From Planctomycetota bacterium (GTDB lineage Bacteria; Planctomycetota; Phycisphaerae; Phycisphaerales; UBA1924): a stretch of DNA of 5,703 nucleotides. This document shows, piece by piece, positions 1 to 5,405 of the stretch. Position numbers and translations under genes: made by a program. Positions within the stretch are counted from its first letter, which is position 1; every line of letters begins with the position of its first letter. The stretch is from positions 1 to 5,703 of the forward strand of contig JAEYTB010000027.1 of NCBI GenBank assembly GCA_023434205.1, written 5' to 3'. The notes below the pieces were generated by a model. The model saw nothing but the letters and a program-made list of their open reading frames with translations. It was not told where the DNA came from and searched no databases.

Positions 1-2
1 TC

Positions 3-503
3 TTCGGCGGGCCGGGAGGCGCGGTGAGCAAGCTTGTCTCCCTCTCCTCCGCCGCGGTGGTGCCCGCGGTCAACGCCGAGCACGCCACACTCTTCGGCCA
101 GGACCCGCACAAGATCATGTACTACGTGTCCGCCGTGGTCGGTGCGCTGGGCATCATCGCCGCGTACATCCTCCACCTCCGCGGCCGGACCACCGCCGCG
201 ACCGCGAAGGCCGACGACCTCCTGCCCGCTTTCGGCCCGGTCGCCACGGCGGCGCAGAACAAGTGGTACGTGGACGAGTTCTACGACTTCCTCATCCGCC
301 GGCCGCTGCTGGTCCTGGCGCACATCTTCCACACCATCGACCAGATCCTTGTGGACGGTCTGGTCAACCTCGCCGGCTACCTGCCCCGGGGCACCGGAAA
401 GGTCCTCCGCCCCAGCCAGTCCGGCGAGCTCCACGGCTACGCCATCGGCATGGCCGGCGGCCTGGCCGTTCTCCTGATCATCATCCTGTGGGTCGCCCGC
501 TGA
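3..503 (+). CDS. nuoL: NADH-quinone oxidoreductase subunit L (NuoL), C-terminal fragment
   Basis: This is the end of the largest antiporter-like proton-pumping membrane subunit of respiratory complex I. The frame is open to the left window edge and runs to TGA at 501-503, so the gene is cut by the window and is not a small protein. A GTG at 24 in the same frame is an internal codon. The visible 166 codons hold a membrane helix (about nt 111-176, around IMYYVSAVVGALGIIAAYIL). A long amphipathic segment follows, starting KWYVDEFYDFLIRRPLL (about nt 261-383). It corresponds to the lateral helix with which NuoL clamps along NuoM and NuoN in known structures. A final hydrophobic helix (about nt 438-500) ends in WVAR. 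The QSG-x-LH-x-YA motif before the last helix is typical of NuoL. The proton-channel residues lie upstream, outside the window. nuoM follows after 46 bp on the same strand, consistent with one operon. Confidence 0.93.
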   Translation, partial: FGGPGGAVSKLVSLSSAAVVPAVNAEHATLFGQDPHKIMYYVSAVVGALGIIAAYILHLRGRTTAATAKADDLLPAFGPVATAAQNKWYVDEFYDFLIRRPLLVLAHIFHTIDQILVDGLVNLAGYLPRGTGKVLRPSQSGELHGYAIGMAGGLAVLLIIILWVAR

Positions 504-549
504 TGCACACCACGCTCAACATCCAGTCTGACCTGCGGGGGTGCGCGGC

Positions 550-2259
550 ATGCTGATCGCCCTGATCCTCATCCCCCTGGCCTTCGCGGCGCTCATCATC
601 GCCGCGCCCGAGCGCCAGGCGCGGAACGTCGCCCTGGGCGGCACGCTCATAGCCCTCGCCGTCGCGCTGTTCGCGATGCTCCCGGGCCAGTTCGACTGGG
701 CCGGCCAGGCCGCCGCGGAGTTTCAGCACGCGCAGACCTTCGCGTGGCTCCCCGAGCTGGGCCTGCGGTTCTCGGTCGGGGCCGACAGCATCGCGATGAT
801 GCTGATCGCCCTCACGGCGCTGCTGGGGCCCATCTGCGTGCTGGCGTCCACCACCGCCATCACCGAGCGCCTCAAGACCTACTACGCGTGGCTGCTCATC
901 CTCCAGGCCGCGATGACCGGCGTCTTCGCCGCCCGCGACCTCATCCTCTTCTACACCTGCTTCGAGTTCACGCTGGTGCCGATGTTCGTGCTCATCAGCC
1001 TGTACGGCAGCACCAACCGCCGCAAGGCCGCCATCAAGTTCTTCCTCTACACCTTCACCGGCTCGATCATCGCGCTCGCCGGCCTGGTGTACGTCGCGTG
1101 GCGGGGCTCGCTGCCCGACCAGCTCGGCGTGTGGACCTTCGACATCGCCCGCCTCCAGTCCGTCGGCTCCTCGCTCCCGCTGAACGTGCAGGAGTGGGTG
1201 ATGCTGGCGATGATGGCCGGCTTCGCCGTCAAGGTCCCGCTCTTCCCGGTGCACACGTGGCTGCCCCTGGCGCACACCGAGGCCCCCACCGCCGGCTCGG
1301 TCATCCTCGCCGGCGTGCTCCTCAAGCTGGGCACCTACGCCATCTTCCGCTTCGTGCTGCCCTTCACGCCCGCCGCGGTCGTCGAGTACGCCCCCGCCAT
1401 CGCGGTGCTGTGCATCATCGGCATCATCTACGGCGGCCTCATCTGCTGGGTGCAGAAGGACGTCAAGAAGCTCGTGGCGTACTCGTCGGTCGCCCACCTT
1501 GGCTTCTGCATCCTGGGCATGTTCGCCCTCAACAACAACGGCCTCACAGGCTCCATCCTCTACATGATCAACCACGGCCTCTCGACCGGGGCCCTCTTCC
1601 TCCTCATCGGCATGGTCTATGAGCGTTACCACACCCGCTCGATGAACGAGCTGGGGGGCCTCGCCGCGAAGATGCCGATCTGGGCCACGTTCATGGTCTT
1701 CTTCACCATGGCCTCGGTGGGCCTGCCCGGCCTCAACGGCTTTGTGAGCGAGTTCCTCTGCCTGCTGGGCACCTTCCAGGCCAGCAGCGCGTGGGGCAGC
1801 AGCACCAGCATGACCGAGTCGGGCGCGCTCGACATGGGCCTGTGGGGCTCGGCCGGTCAGGCCGTTCCCGGAGCAACCTTCGGCGACCTGGGCCCGTGGT
1901 TCGCCGCGATCGCCGGCATCGGCATGATCATCGCCGCGATCTACCTGCTCTACATGGTCGGCAAGGTGGTCTGGGGCCCGCTCGTCGAGCCCGCCGGCCA
2001 CGGCCACCACGCGCACGGCGCTGATGAGGCCCACGCCTCTCCGCTCCCCACCGACCTGAACGCCCGCGAGATCGGCATCCTCCTCCCGCTCGCGGCCCTG
2101 TGCATCTGGCTGGGCGTGTACCCCAAGCCGGCGCTCGAGGCCCTCCAGGCCCCGATCGACCGCACCATCGCGGTGGTCCACCGTGCAGCGCCCATCCGCG
2201 CCGCAGAGTCCACGGTGCAGACCCCCGCGCCGGTCGCCGCTGAGGAGGCCGCGCCATGA
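550..2259 (+). CDS. nuoM: NADH-quinone oxidoreductase subunit M (NuoM), proton-pumping subunit
   Basis: This is a complete antiporter-like membrane subunit of complex I, 569 residues, somewhat longer than E. coli NuoM (509). I chose ATG 550 because the G run at 537-541 lies at Shine-Dalgarno distance from it; GTG 541 in frame would add three residues (MRG), and a stop at 529-531 rules out anything longer. Channel residues corresponding to E. coli E144, K234, K265 and E407 appear as E139 (in CFEFTLVPMF), K228 (KVPLFPVHTWLPLAHTEAPT), K259 (LLKLGTYAIFRF) and E401 (GLNGFVSEF). The QKDVKKLVAYSSVAHLGF segment (302-319) is also family-typical. Two additions stand out: a Ser/Gly-rich stretch of about 40 residues (about 408-450) before the TM13-like helix, and a His-rich loop (484-495). 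The C-terminus is Ala/Pro/Glu-rich. The stop overlaps the nuoN start, which implies translational coupling. Confidence 0.97.
   Translation: MLIALILIPLAFAALIIAAPERQARNVALGGTLIALAVALFAMLPGQFDWAGQAAAEFQHAQTFAWLPELGLRFSVGADSIAMMLIALTALLGPICVLASTTAITERLKTYYAWLLILQAAMTGVFAARDLILFYTCFEFTLVPMFVLISLYGSTNRRKAAIKFFLYTFTGSIIALAGLVYVAWRGSLPDQLGVWTFDIARLQSVGSSLPLNVQEWVMLAMMAGFAVKVPLFPVHTWLPLAHTEAPTAGSVILAGVLLKLGTYAIFRFVLPFTPAAVVEYAPAIAVLCIIGIIYGGLICWVQKDVKKLVAYSSVAHLGFCILGMFALNNNGLTGSILYMINHGLSTGALFLLIGMVYERYHTRSMNELGGLAAKMPIWATFMVFFTMASVGLPGLNGFVSEFLCLLGTFQASSAWGSSTSMTESGALDMGLWGSAGQAVPGATFGDLGPWFAAIAGIGMIIAAIYLLYMVGKVVWGPLVEPAGHGHHAHGADEAHASPLPTDLNAREIGILLPLAALCIWLGVYPKPALEALQAPIDRTIAVVHRAAPIRAAESTVQTPAPVAAEEAAP
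2242..2248 (+). promoter_or_regulatory. Shine-Dalgarno sequence for nuoN, inside the end of nuoM
   Basis: GAGGAGG lies seven bases before the ATG at 2256, within the last codons of nuoM. It supports the first of the two tandem ATG codons (2256 and 2259) as the nuoN start. Together with the ATGA overlap it indicates coupled translation of the two subunits. Confidence 0.85.
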
Positions 2260-3848
2260 TGGACCGCCTCCCCTACCTCTGGCCCGAGATCGCCCTCTTC
2301 ATCGCCACGTGCGTGGTCATGGTGCTGGGCCTCTCCCGCAACCTCGCCGTCCGCCGCACGACCTCGCTGGTCGCGGGTGTGGGCGTGCTCGCCGCGGGCA
2401 TCCTCGCCTACACCCACACGCCCCAGGACTTCGACGTCACCGCCCAGTCCGGCCAGCTCCTGCTGCCCTCGATGGTGCAGTACGCCAAGGTCCTGATCGC
2501 GGGGGTCGGCCTCCTCCTGCTCATGCTGCTCGCGGGCACGGTGGACCGCGCGGAAGAGGCCGCCGTCGCCGCGGGCCGCCGCCAGTTCGATCCGCTCCGC
2601 AGCAACCGCGCCGAGTTCTACGCCTTCTACCTCTTCTCGCTGACGGGCCTCATGCTGTGCGCGGGCGCCGACGACCTTATCTGGCTCTTCCTCGCCCTCG
2701 AGCTCACGAGCCTCCCGACGTACATCATGGTCGCGATCTCGACGGCGCGGAACCGCAGCCGCGAGGCCGCTGTGAAGTACTTCTTCCTGGGTGCGATGGG
2801 CGCCGCCGTGTTCCTCTACGGCTTCGCCCTGATCTACGGAGGCACGGGCTCGACGAACCTGAACGACATCTACCAGCACTTCCGCGCGAGCGGCATCAAC
2901 AGCATCGCCATGGCGGGCCTGCTGCTCTCCATCCTGGGCCTGGGCTTCAAGATCGCCGCCGTGCCCATGCACTTCTACACGCCCGACGTGTACGAGGGCG
3001 CCGCGCCCCAGGTCTCCGCCTTCCTCGCCTTTGTCCCCAAGACCGCGGGCTTCATCGCGATCCTCCTCCTGTGCAGCACCGTCGGCTGGGGCGAGGACGG
3101 CCACCGCCTCCCCGACGCGATGCGGCTGGTCCTGTGGGTCACCGCCGCGCTCACCATGACGGTGGGCAACGTGCTCGCCATCCTCCAGAACAGCGTCAAG
3201 CGCATCCTCGCCTACTCCTCCATCGCGCACAGCGGCTACATGCTCGTGGGTGTCATCGCCGGCCCCGGCCCCTCCGGCAACGGCAACTCTTTCACCAGCA
3301 ACGGCCTCTCCGCCGTCCTCTTCTACCTCTTCGCCTACGGCATCATGAACCTCGGCTGCTTCGCCGTGCTCGCCGCGCTGGAGCGCAAGCCCGGGCCCGA
3401 CGGTGAGCCCCGCGAGGTCGAGACCGTCAACGACCTCCGCGGCCTGTGCCGCTCTCACCCCCTCCTGGGCTGGACCATGGTGCTGTGCAGCCTCAGCCTT
3501 CTCGGCTTCCCGCCGCTGCTGGGCTTCTTCAGCAAGCTCCCCCTCTTCACCTCCGCCATCCACGCCGGCGAGATCACGCTCGTCGTCGTGCTGGGCCTCA
3601 ACTCCGCCGTCGCGGCGTACTACTACCTGCGTCTCGCCTTTGTGCCCCTCCTCGAGAACGCCGACGCCTCCGTCGAGCCCGCGACTCAAAGCCCATTCAA
3701 GTCGCGCCAGGCCGCCGGCCTCTTCGCCGCGGTTGCCGTGGTGGCCCTGGGCGTCGGCGGCTACTGGCTGCTCCGCCCGGTCATGGAGAGCACGCTCAAG
3801 GCGGGCACGTACCAGACCCCGCCTGTGCAGAGCGTCGACGCGGAGTGA
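2256..3848 (+). CDS. nuoN: NADH-quinone oxidoreductase subunit N (NuoN), proton-pumping subunit
   Basis: This is a complete third antiporter-like membrane subunit of complex I, 530 residues against 485 in E. coli. Residues matching E. coli E133, K217, K247 and K395 are present: E149 (LFLALELTSLPTY), K232 in the diagnostic GFKIAAVPMHFYTPDVYEGAAP segment, K262 (FVPKTAGF) and K427 (LLGFFSKLPLF). The NSVKRILAYSSIAHSGYMLVG segment (312-332) is also typical. Extra length comes from hydrophilic loops at about 97-118 (charged, Ala/Arg-rich), 275-288 and 335-350, and from a polar tail after the last helix (about 487-507). The start overlaps the nuoM stop by four bases. NuoN is normally the last complex I gene in nuo operons, and here no plus-strand gene follows closely: a convergent gene ends 16 bp downstream. 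I see no clear intrinsic terminator in that gap. Confidence 0.97.
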   Translation: MMDRLPYLWPEIALFIATCVVMVLGLSRNLAVRRTTSLVAGVGVLAAGILAYTHTPQDFDVTAQSGQLLLPSMVQYAKVLIAGVGLLLLMLLAGTVDRAEEAAVAAGRRQFDPLRSNRAEFYAFYLFSLTGLMLCAGADDLIWLFLALELTSLPTYIMVAISTARNRSREAAVKYFFLGAMGAAVFLYGFALIYGGTGSTNLNDIYQHFRASGINSIAMAGLLLSILGLGFKIAAVPMHFYTPDVYEGAAPQVSAFLAFVPKTAGFIAILLLCSTVGWGEDGHRLPDAMRLVLWVTAALTMTVGNVLAILQNSVKRILAYSSIAHSGYMLVGVIAGPGPSGNGNSFTSNGLSAVLFYLFAYGIMNLGCFAVLAALERKPGPDGEPREVETVNDLRGLCRSHPLLGWTMVLCSLSLLGFPPLLGFFSKLPLFTSAIHAGEITLVVVLGLNSAVAAYYYLRLAFVPLLENADASVEPATQSPFKSRQAAGLFAAVAVVALGVGGYWLLRPVMESTLKAGTYQTPPVQSVDAE

Positions 3849-3864
3849 AGTCAAGTAAGGCGAC

Positions 3865-4680
3865 TCACGCGGGCTTCGGCGACCGGCCCGTGCAGAGCTG
3901 CACACCCACCCCCGCCGCGCTCACCCCGCCCCAGATCAGCAGCCACCCCAGGAACCCGTGCTCCAGAAGCCCGGCCCCCGGGACGCGCAGCTCGTTCACC
4001 AGCCACGTCAGGCTCACCAGAACCACCGCCGCCCCCATCAGCGAGGTGACCAGCGTCTGCGTCTTCCGCGGCATCAGGGCCCCCGCGACCAGCCCCGCCA
4101 CCCCCGCCCCCAGGGCCACCAGGATCAGCCGGGCCTGCCCTTCCTTGGGAATCGTCCCCCACGCCAGCCCCGCGTAGTCCGCCGCCTGCCGCCCGGCCAC
4201 CCCCGCCGCGGCCGCCGCCCCTTCCGGCGACGACAGGCTGGGCTCCGGGTCCAGGGCGTGCGAAGCCAGGAGAACCTGCTCCCGCACCCCAAACTCGACC
4301 TTGTGGACAACCGTCGGCTGGGCCTGGGGGGTCAGGATCCCCGCGATCAGGACCCCCAACGCGGCAAATGTGGCCGCCCCGGCCAGCGCCAGGGCCGCCC
4401 GGAACATCGCCAGCGCCACGATCGCCCCGACAATCAGCCCCACCCCCAGCGCCGCCAGGGACGCCGGGCAGCCGTAGGTATGCCCTTCCAGAACCGCGGT
4501 CAGCGTCGGGACGGCGAACAGCCCCCCGACCGCCGCGCCGAGGACCAGAGTCACGGGTTTGAGCACCTTGTGCCCCGCGAACAGGAGCAGGAGGCCGGCC
4601 ACAAGTCCTGCGATTGCAGGCAAGTAGGCAGCGATCGGCCATGCCGTCGCGTCGATCAGGTCTGGCTGGGGCCACGCCAT
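3865..4680 (-). CDS. Seven-helix membrane protein resembling the TMEM198/DUF4203 type, function unknown
   Basis: This 271-residue integral membrane protein starts at ATG 4680 (minus strand, MAWPQPDLID) behind GAGAGG. An in-frame GTG at 4704 would add eight residues but lacks comparable support. Predicted helices are at about 14-36, 40-60, 74-94, 97-117, 184-203, 208-228 and 242-262. A polar segment (about 118-183) with an Ala-rich stretch splits them 4+3. The Gly-rich helices separated by short basic turns (FAGHKVLKPVTLVLGAAVGG near 34-53; ALMPRKTQTLVTSLMGAAVV near 201-220) resemble the internally repeated TM7S3/TM198-like domain, which usually has seven or more helices. That family link is from pattern memory and is uncertain. 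No catalytic motif or signal peptide is apparent. The gene converges on nuoN with a 16 bp gap, so it is not part of the nuo operon. A different overlapping minus frame is also open here but gives a Gly/Arg-rich, non-membrane translation and is rejected. Confidence 0.8.
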   Translation of the reverse strand: MAWPQPDLIDATAWPIAAYLPAIAGLVAGLLLLFAGHKVLKPVTLVLGAAVGGLFAVPTLTAVLEGHTYGCPASLAALGVGLIVGAIVALAMFRAALALAGAATFAALGVLIAGILTPQAQPTVVHKVEFGVREQVLLASHALDPEPSLSSPEGAAAAAGVAGRQAADYAGLAWGTIPKEGQARLILVALGAGVAGLVAGALMPRKTQTLVTSLMGAAVVLVSLTWLVNELRVPGAGLLEHGFLGWLLIWGGVSAAGVGVQLCTGRSPKPA

Positions 4681-4686
4681 CAGGTG

Positions 4687-4692
4687 CCTCTC
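4687..4692 (-). promoter_or_regulatory. Shine-Dalgarno sequence for the 7TM membrane protein gene
   Basis: GAGAGG on the minus strand sits six bases before the ATG at 4680. It is the main reason to choose that ATG over the GTG at 4704. Confidence 0.65.
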
Positions 4693-4733
4693 AGCGTACA
4701 CCACCCCGGGTGGTCGCTGGAGGAGTATTCGGG

Positions 4734-4748
4734 CGTTCCCGCGGGACG
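4734..4748. repeat. Inverted repeat, copy 1 (possible operator)
   Basis: CGTTCCCGCGGGACG is a near-perfect palindrome (CG-T-TCCC / GGGA-CG), 54 bases upstream of the ATG of the minus-strand membrane protein gene. A very similar palindrome recurs at 4922-4939. On the minus strand, AATACT (4729-4724) could be a -10 hexamer, but the -35 candidate upstream (near GAAACG) is poor. If that promoter is real, the palindrome falls in its spacer, a common place for a repressor site. This is weakly supported inference. Confidence 0.3.
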
Positions 4749-4921
4749 TTTCGCCGCGGGTGCGCGGATTCTGCCTGTAGCACCTCTGCGGGCGTCATAA
4801 CCGGCGCACACGGCACGACCCCCCAACCCGCGCGGGAAACACGGGCGCGTGCAACCCCCCACACCCTCCTGCGTAGTTGGTAATGCCCAGAGCGGACCGC
4901 GCCGATGCGCGGCCGCTCGAA

Positions 4922-4939
4922 CGTTCCCGCGCCGGGACG
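4922..4939. repeat. Inverted repeat, copy 2
   Basis: CGTTCCCGCGCCGGGACG shares both arms (CGTTCCCGC and GGGACG) with the palindrome at 4734-4748 and differs by three extra bases in the centre. As RNA it forms a short hairpin (TCCC/GGGA plus CG/CG with one bulged U) between the hairpins at 4890-4918 and 4948-4991. It may be an element of the structured RNA rather than a DNA operator. Confidence 0.35.
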
Positions 4940-5053
4940 CGCCGGAAGGGATACGAACCAAGACCGACCGCAAGGCTGATCTGGTTCTCCCCGGGCAGCG
5001 CGTTGGGGAAACCCGACCGGAGCCCAAGGCGAAGGGCAAAGCCAACCCCCGAG

Positions 5054-5082
5054 TTGTACGAAGGCGTCGCTTGCGGTAGGCT
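5054..5082 (+). promoter_or_regulatory. Possible sigma70-type promoter upstream of the surface-protein gene
   Basis: TTGTAC (5054-5059) and TAGGCT (5077-5082) are separated by exactly 17 bases. Each matches three of six consensus positions, including the TTG and the TA...T that matter most and are common in high-GC genomes. Transcription would start near 5088-5090, at the base of the 5087-5142 stem-loop, giving a leader of about 315 bases before the ATG at 5406. The hairpins at 4890-5017 would then be outside this transcript. Confidence 0.3.
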
Positions 5083-5146
5083 GGGAGGGTCTGGAGCGCA
5101 GGGATGGCGGTGCCGCCCCGGCGGTCTGGACGCAACGGACCCGTGT

Positions 5147-5178
5147 GCATGGAGCGTGTCGCAAGACGCGTGCCGTGC
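5147..5178 (+). ncRNA. Long hairpin with GCAA tetraloop
   Basis: Bases 5147-5160 pair with 5165-5178 across a GCAA loop (5161-5164). Of 14 positions, 13 pair (including three G-U wobbles), with a single A-G mismatch at 5153/5172. It is among the longest and cleanest hairpins in the window. It lacks the basal AGC triad and two-base bulge of a group II intron domain V. Confidence 0.5.
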
Positions 5179-5189
5179 GAAGGGTCGAT

Positions 5190-5226
5190 GAGCACGCCGC
5201 GCAGCGGTGCTCCAGCGCGGAGCACC
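5190..5226 (+). ncRNA. Mutually exclusive hairpins (switch-like A-B-A arrangement)
   Basis: GAGCAC occurs at 5190-5195 and again at 5220-5225, and its complement GTGCTC lies between them at 5207-5212. The middle segment can pair upstream (6 bp, 11-base loop) or downstream, where the stem grows to 8 perfect pairs (GGTGCTCC/GGAGCACC, loop AGCGC). The downstream hairpin should dominate. The arrangement is like an RNA switch but could arise by chance in GC-rich sequence. Confidence 0.35.
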
Positions 5227-5237
5227 CGCGGCCGCTC

Positions 5238-5262
5238 GGTGGGTCGGGACAACCGACCCGCC
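5238..5262 (+). ncRNA. Strong 10-bp hairpin in the upstream region of the surface-protein gene
   Basis: GGTGGGTCGG (5238-5247) pairs with CCGACCCGCC (5253-5262) around the loop GACAA, ten pairs with one U-G. No T run follows, so it is not an ordinary intrinsic terminator. Confidence 0.5.
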
Positions 5263-5394
5263 AGACTCCCGTGGGCAGGTCCACAGAGGGCGTCGTCGGC
5301 GGCAACGCCGTGGTGTCCGGTGTTGGAGCCAGCGGGGCGCAACCGCTCGCCGCTAAGAGAAGGGCGTCGAGAACAGGACGTATCCGGATTCGTC

Positions 5395-5400
5395 GAGGAG
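5395..5400 (+). promoter_or_regulatory. Shine-Dalgarno sequence for the surface-protein gene
   Basis: GAGGAG lies five bases before ATG 5406. It supports that start over other open frames that run through the same place. Confidence 0.75.
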
Positions 5401-5405
5401 CTGAT

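Larger units (their letters stand above)
4890..5347 (+). ncRNA. Putative large structured RNA of unidentified family
   Basis: The plus strand can fold into an almost continuous series of stem-loops, found by hand: 4890-4918 (12 bp, one bulged A); 4922-4939; 4948-4991 (about 18 pairs with a bulge, a 3-nt internal bulge and two A-C mismatches, GCAA loop); 5002-5017 (6 bp, GAAA loop); 5087-5142 (nested stems 5087-5093/5136-5142, 5096-5101/5126-5133 and 5106-5117); 5147-5178 (13 pairs, GCAA loop); 5206-5226 (8 perfect bp); 5238-5262 (10 bp); 5268-5290; 5297-5310 (5 bp, GCAA loop); 5331-5347. GNRA loops appear on the plus strand; the minus strand would give UUGC and UUUC loops, which favours plus-strand transcription. 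I do not see the conserved cores of RNase P RNA, tmRNA, SRP RNA or common riboswitches. Boundaries are approximate. High GC makes chance hairpins easy, so evidence of conservation is lacking. It may be a free RNA or part of the leader of the gene at 5406. Confidence 0.4.
4681..5405. other. 725 bp gene-free region between divergent genes
   Basis: This region separates the minus-strand membrane protein gene from the plus-strand surface-protein gene. Several frames are open for 200-700 bases on both strands. Their translations are Arg/Pro/Gly/Ser-rich without domains, hydrophobic cores or well-placed ribosome sites, as expected of GC-rich DNA where stop codons are rare. I recognise no tRNA, rRNA, CRISPR or transposase remnant. 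The left part (4681-4890) holds the leader of the minus gene, a short inverted repeat and GC-rich palindromes such as CCCGCGCGGG at 4827-4836. The right part (4890-5347) is densely structured and is annotated separately. Confidence 0.7.

Noticed and set aside
481..2181. Long open frame antisense to nuoM (566 codons)
   Set aside because: It is a by-product of high-GC coding DNA. The translation is a low-complexity mix of Asp, Glu, Gly, Arg, His and Gln with no domains, and it lies opposite an unmistakable nuoM.
3849..3864. Intrinsic terminator between nuoN and the convergent gene
   Set aside because: Only a three-base GTC/GAC stem and no T run; any termination signal here is not of the classical type.
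1950..3905. Long open frame antisense to nuoN and the end of nuoM (651 codons)
   Set aside because: Same explanation: charged low-complexity translation, opposite nuoN with all its conserved residues.
3851..4675. Second minus-strand frame over the 7TM gene (274 codons)
   Set aside because: The translation is Gly/Arg/Ala-rich without helices. The alternative frame gives seven clean membrane segments and has a well-placed Shine-Dalgarno.
4871..4886. tRNA D-arm-like GTAGTTGGTAATGC
   Set aside because: No matching anticodon arm, T arm or acceptor stem at the right distances on either strand.
4981..4993. CTGGTTCTCCCCG resembles a conserved stretch of 23S rRNA
   Set aside because: The match is limited to about 13 bases; flanking sequence does not resemble 23S rRNA, so it is likely chance or convergent structure.
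4890..5405. RNase P RNA, tmRNA or SRP RNA gene
   Set aside because: The size would suit RNase P or tmRNA and GNRA loops are present. However, the invariant RNase P core (GAGGAAAGTCC and ACAGAA), the tmRNA 3' CCA-containing tRNA-like end and the SRP core (GGAAGGAAGCAGC-like) are absent on both strands by eye.
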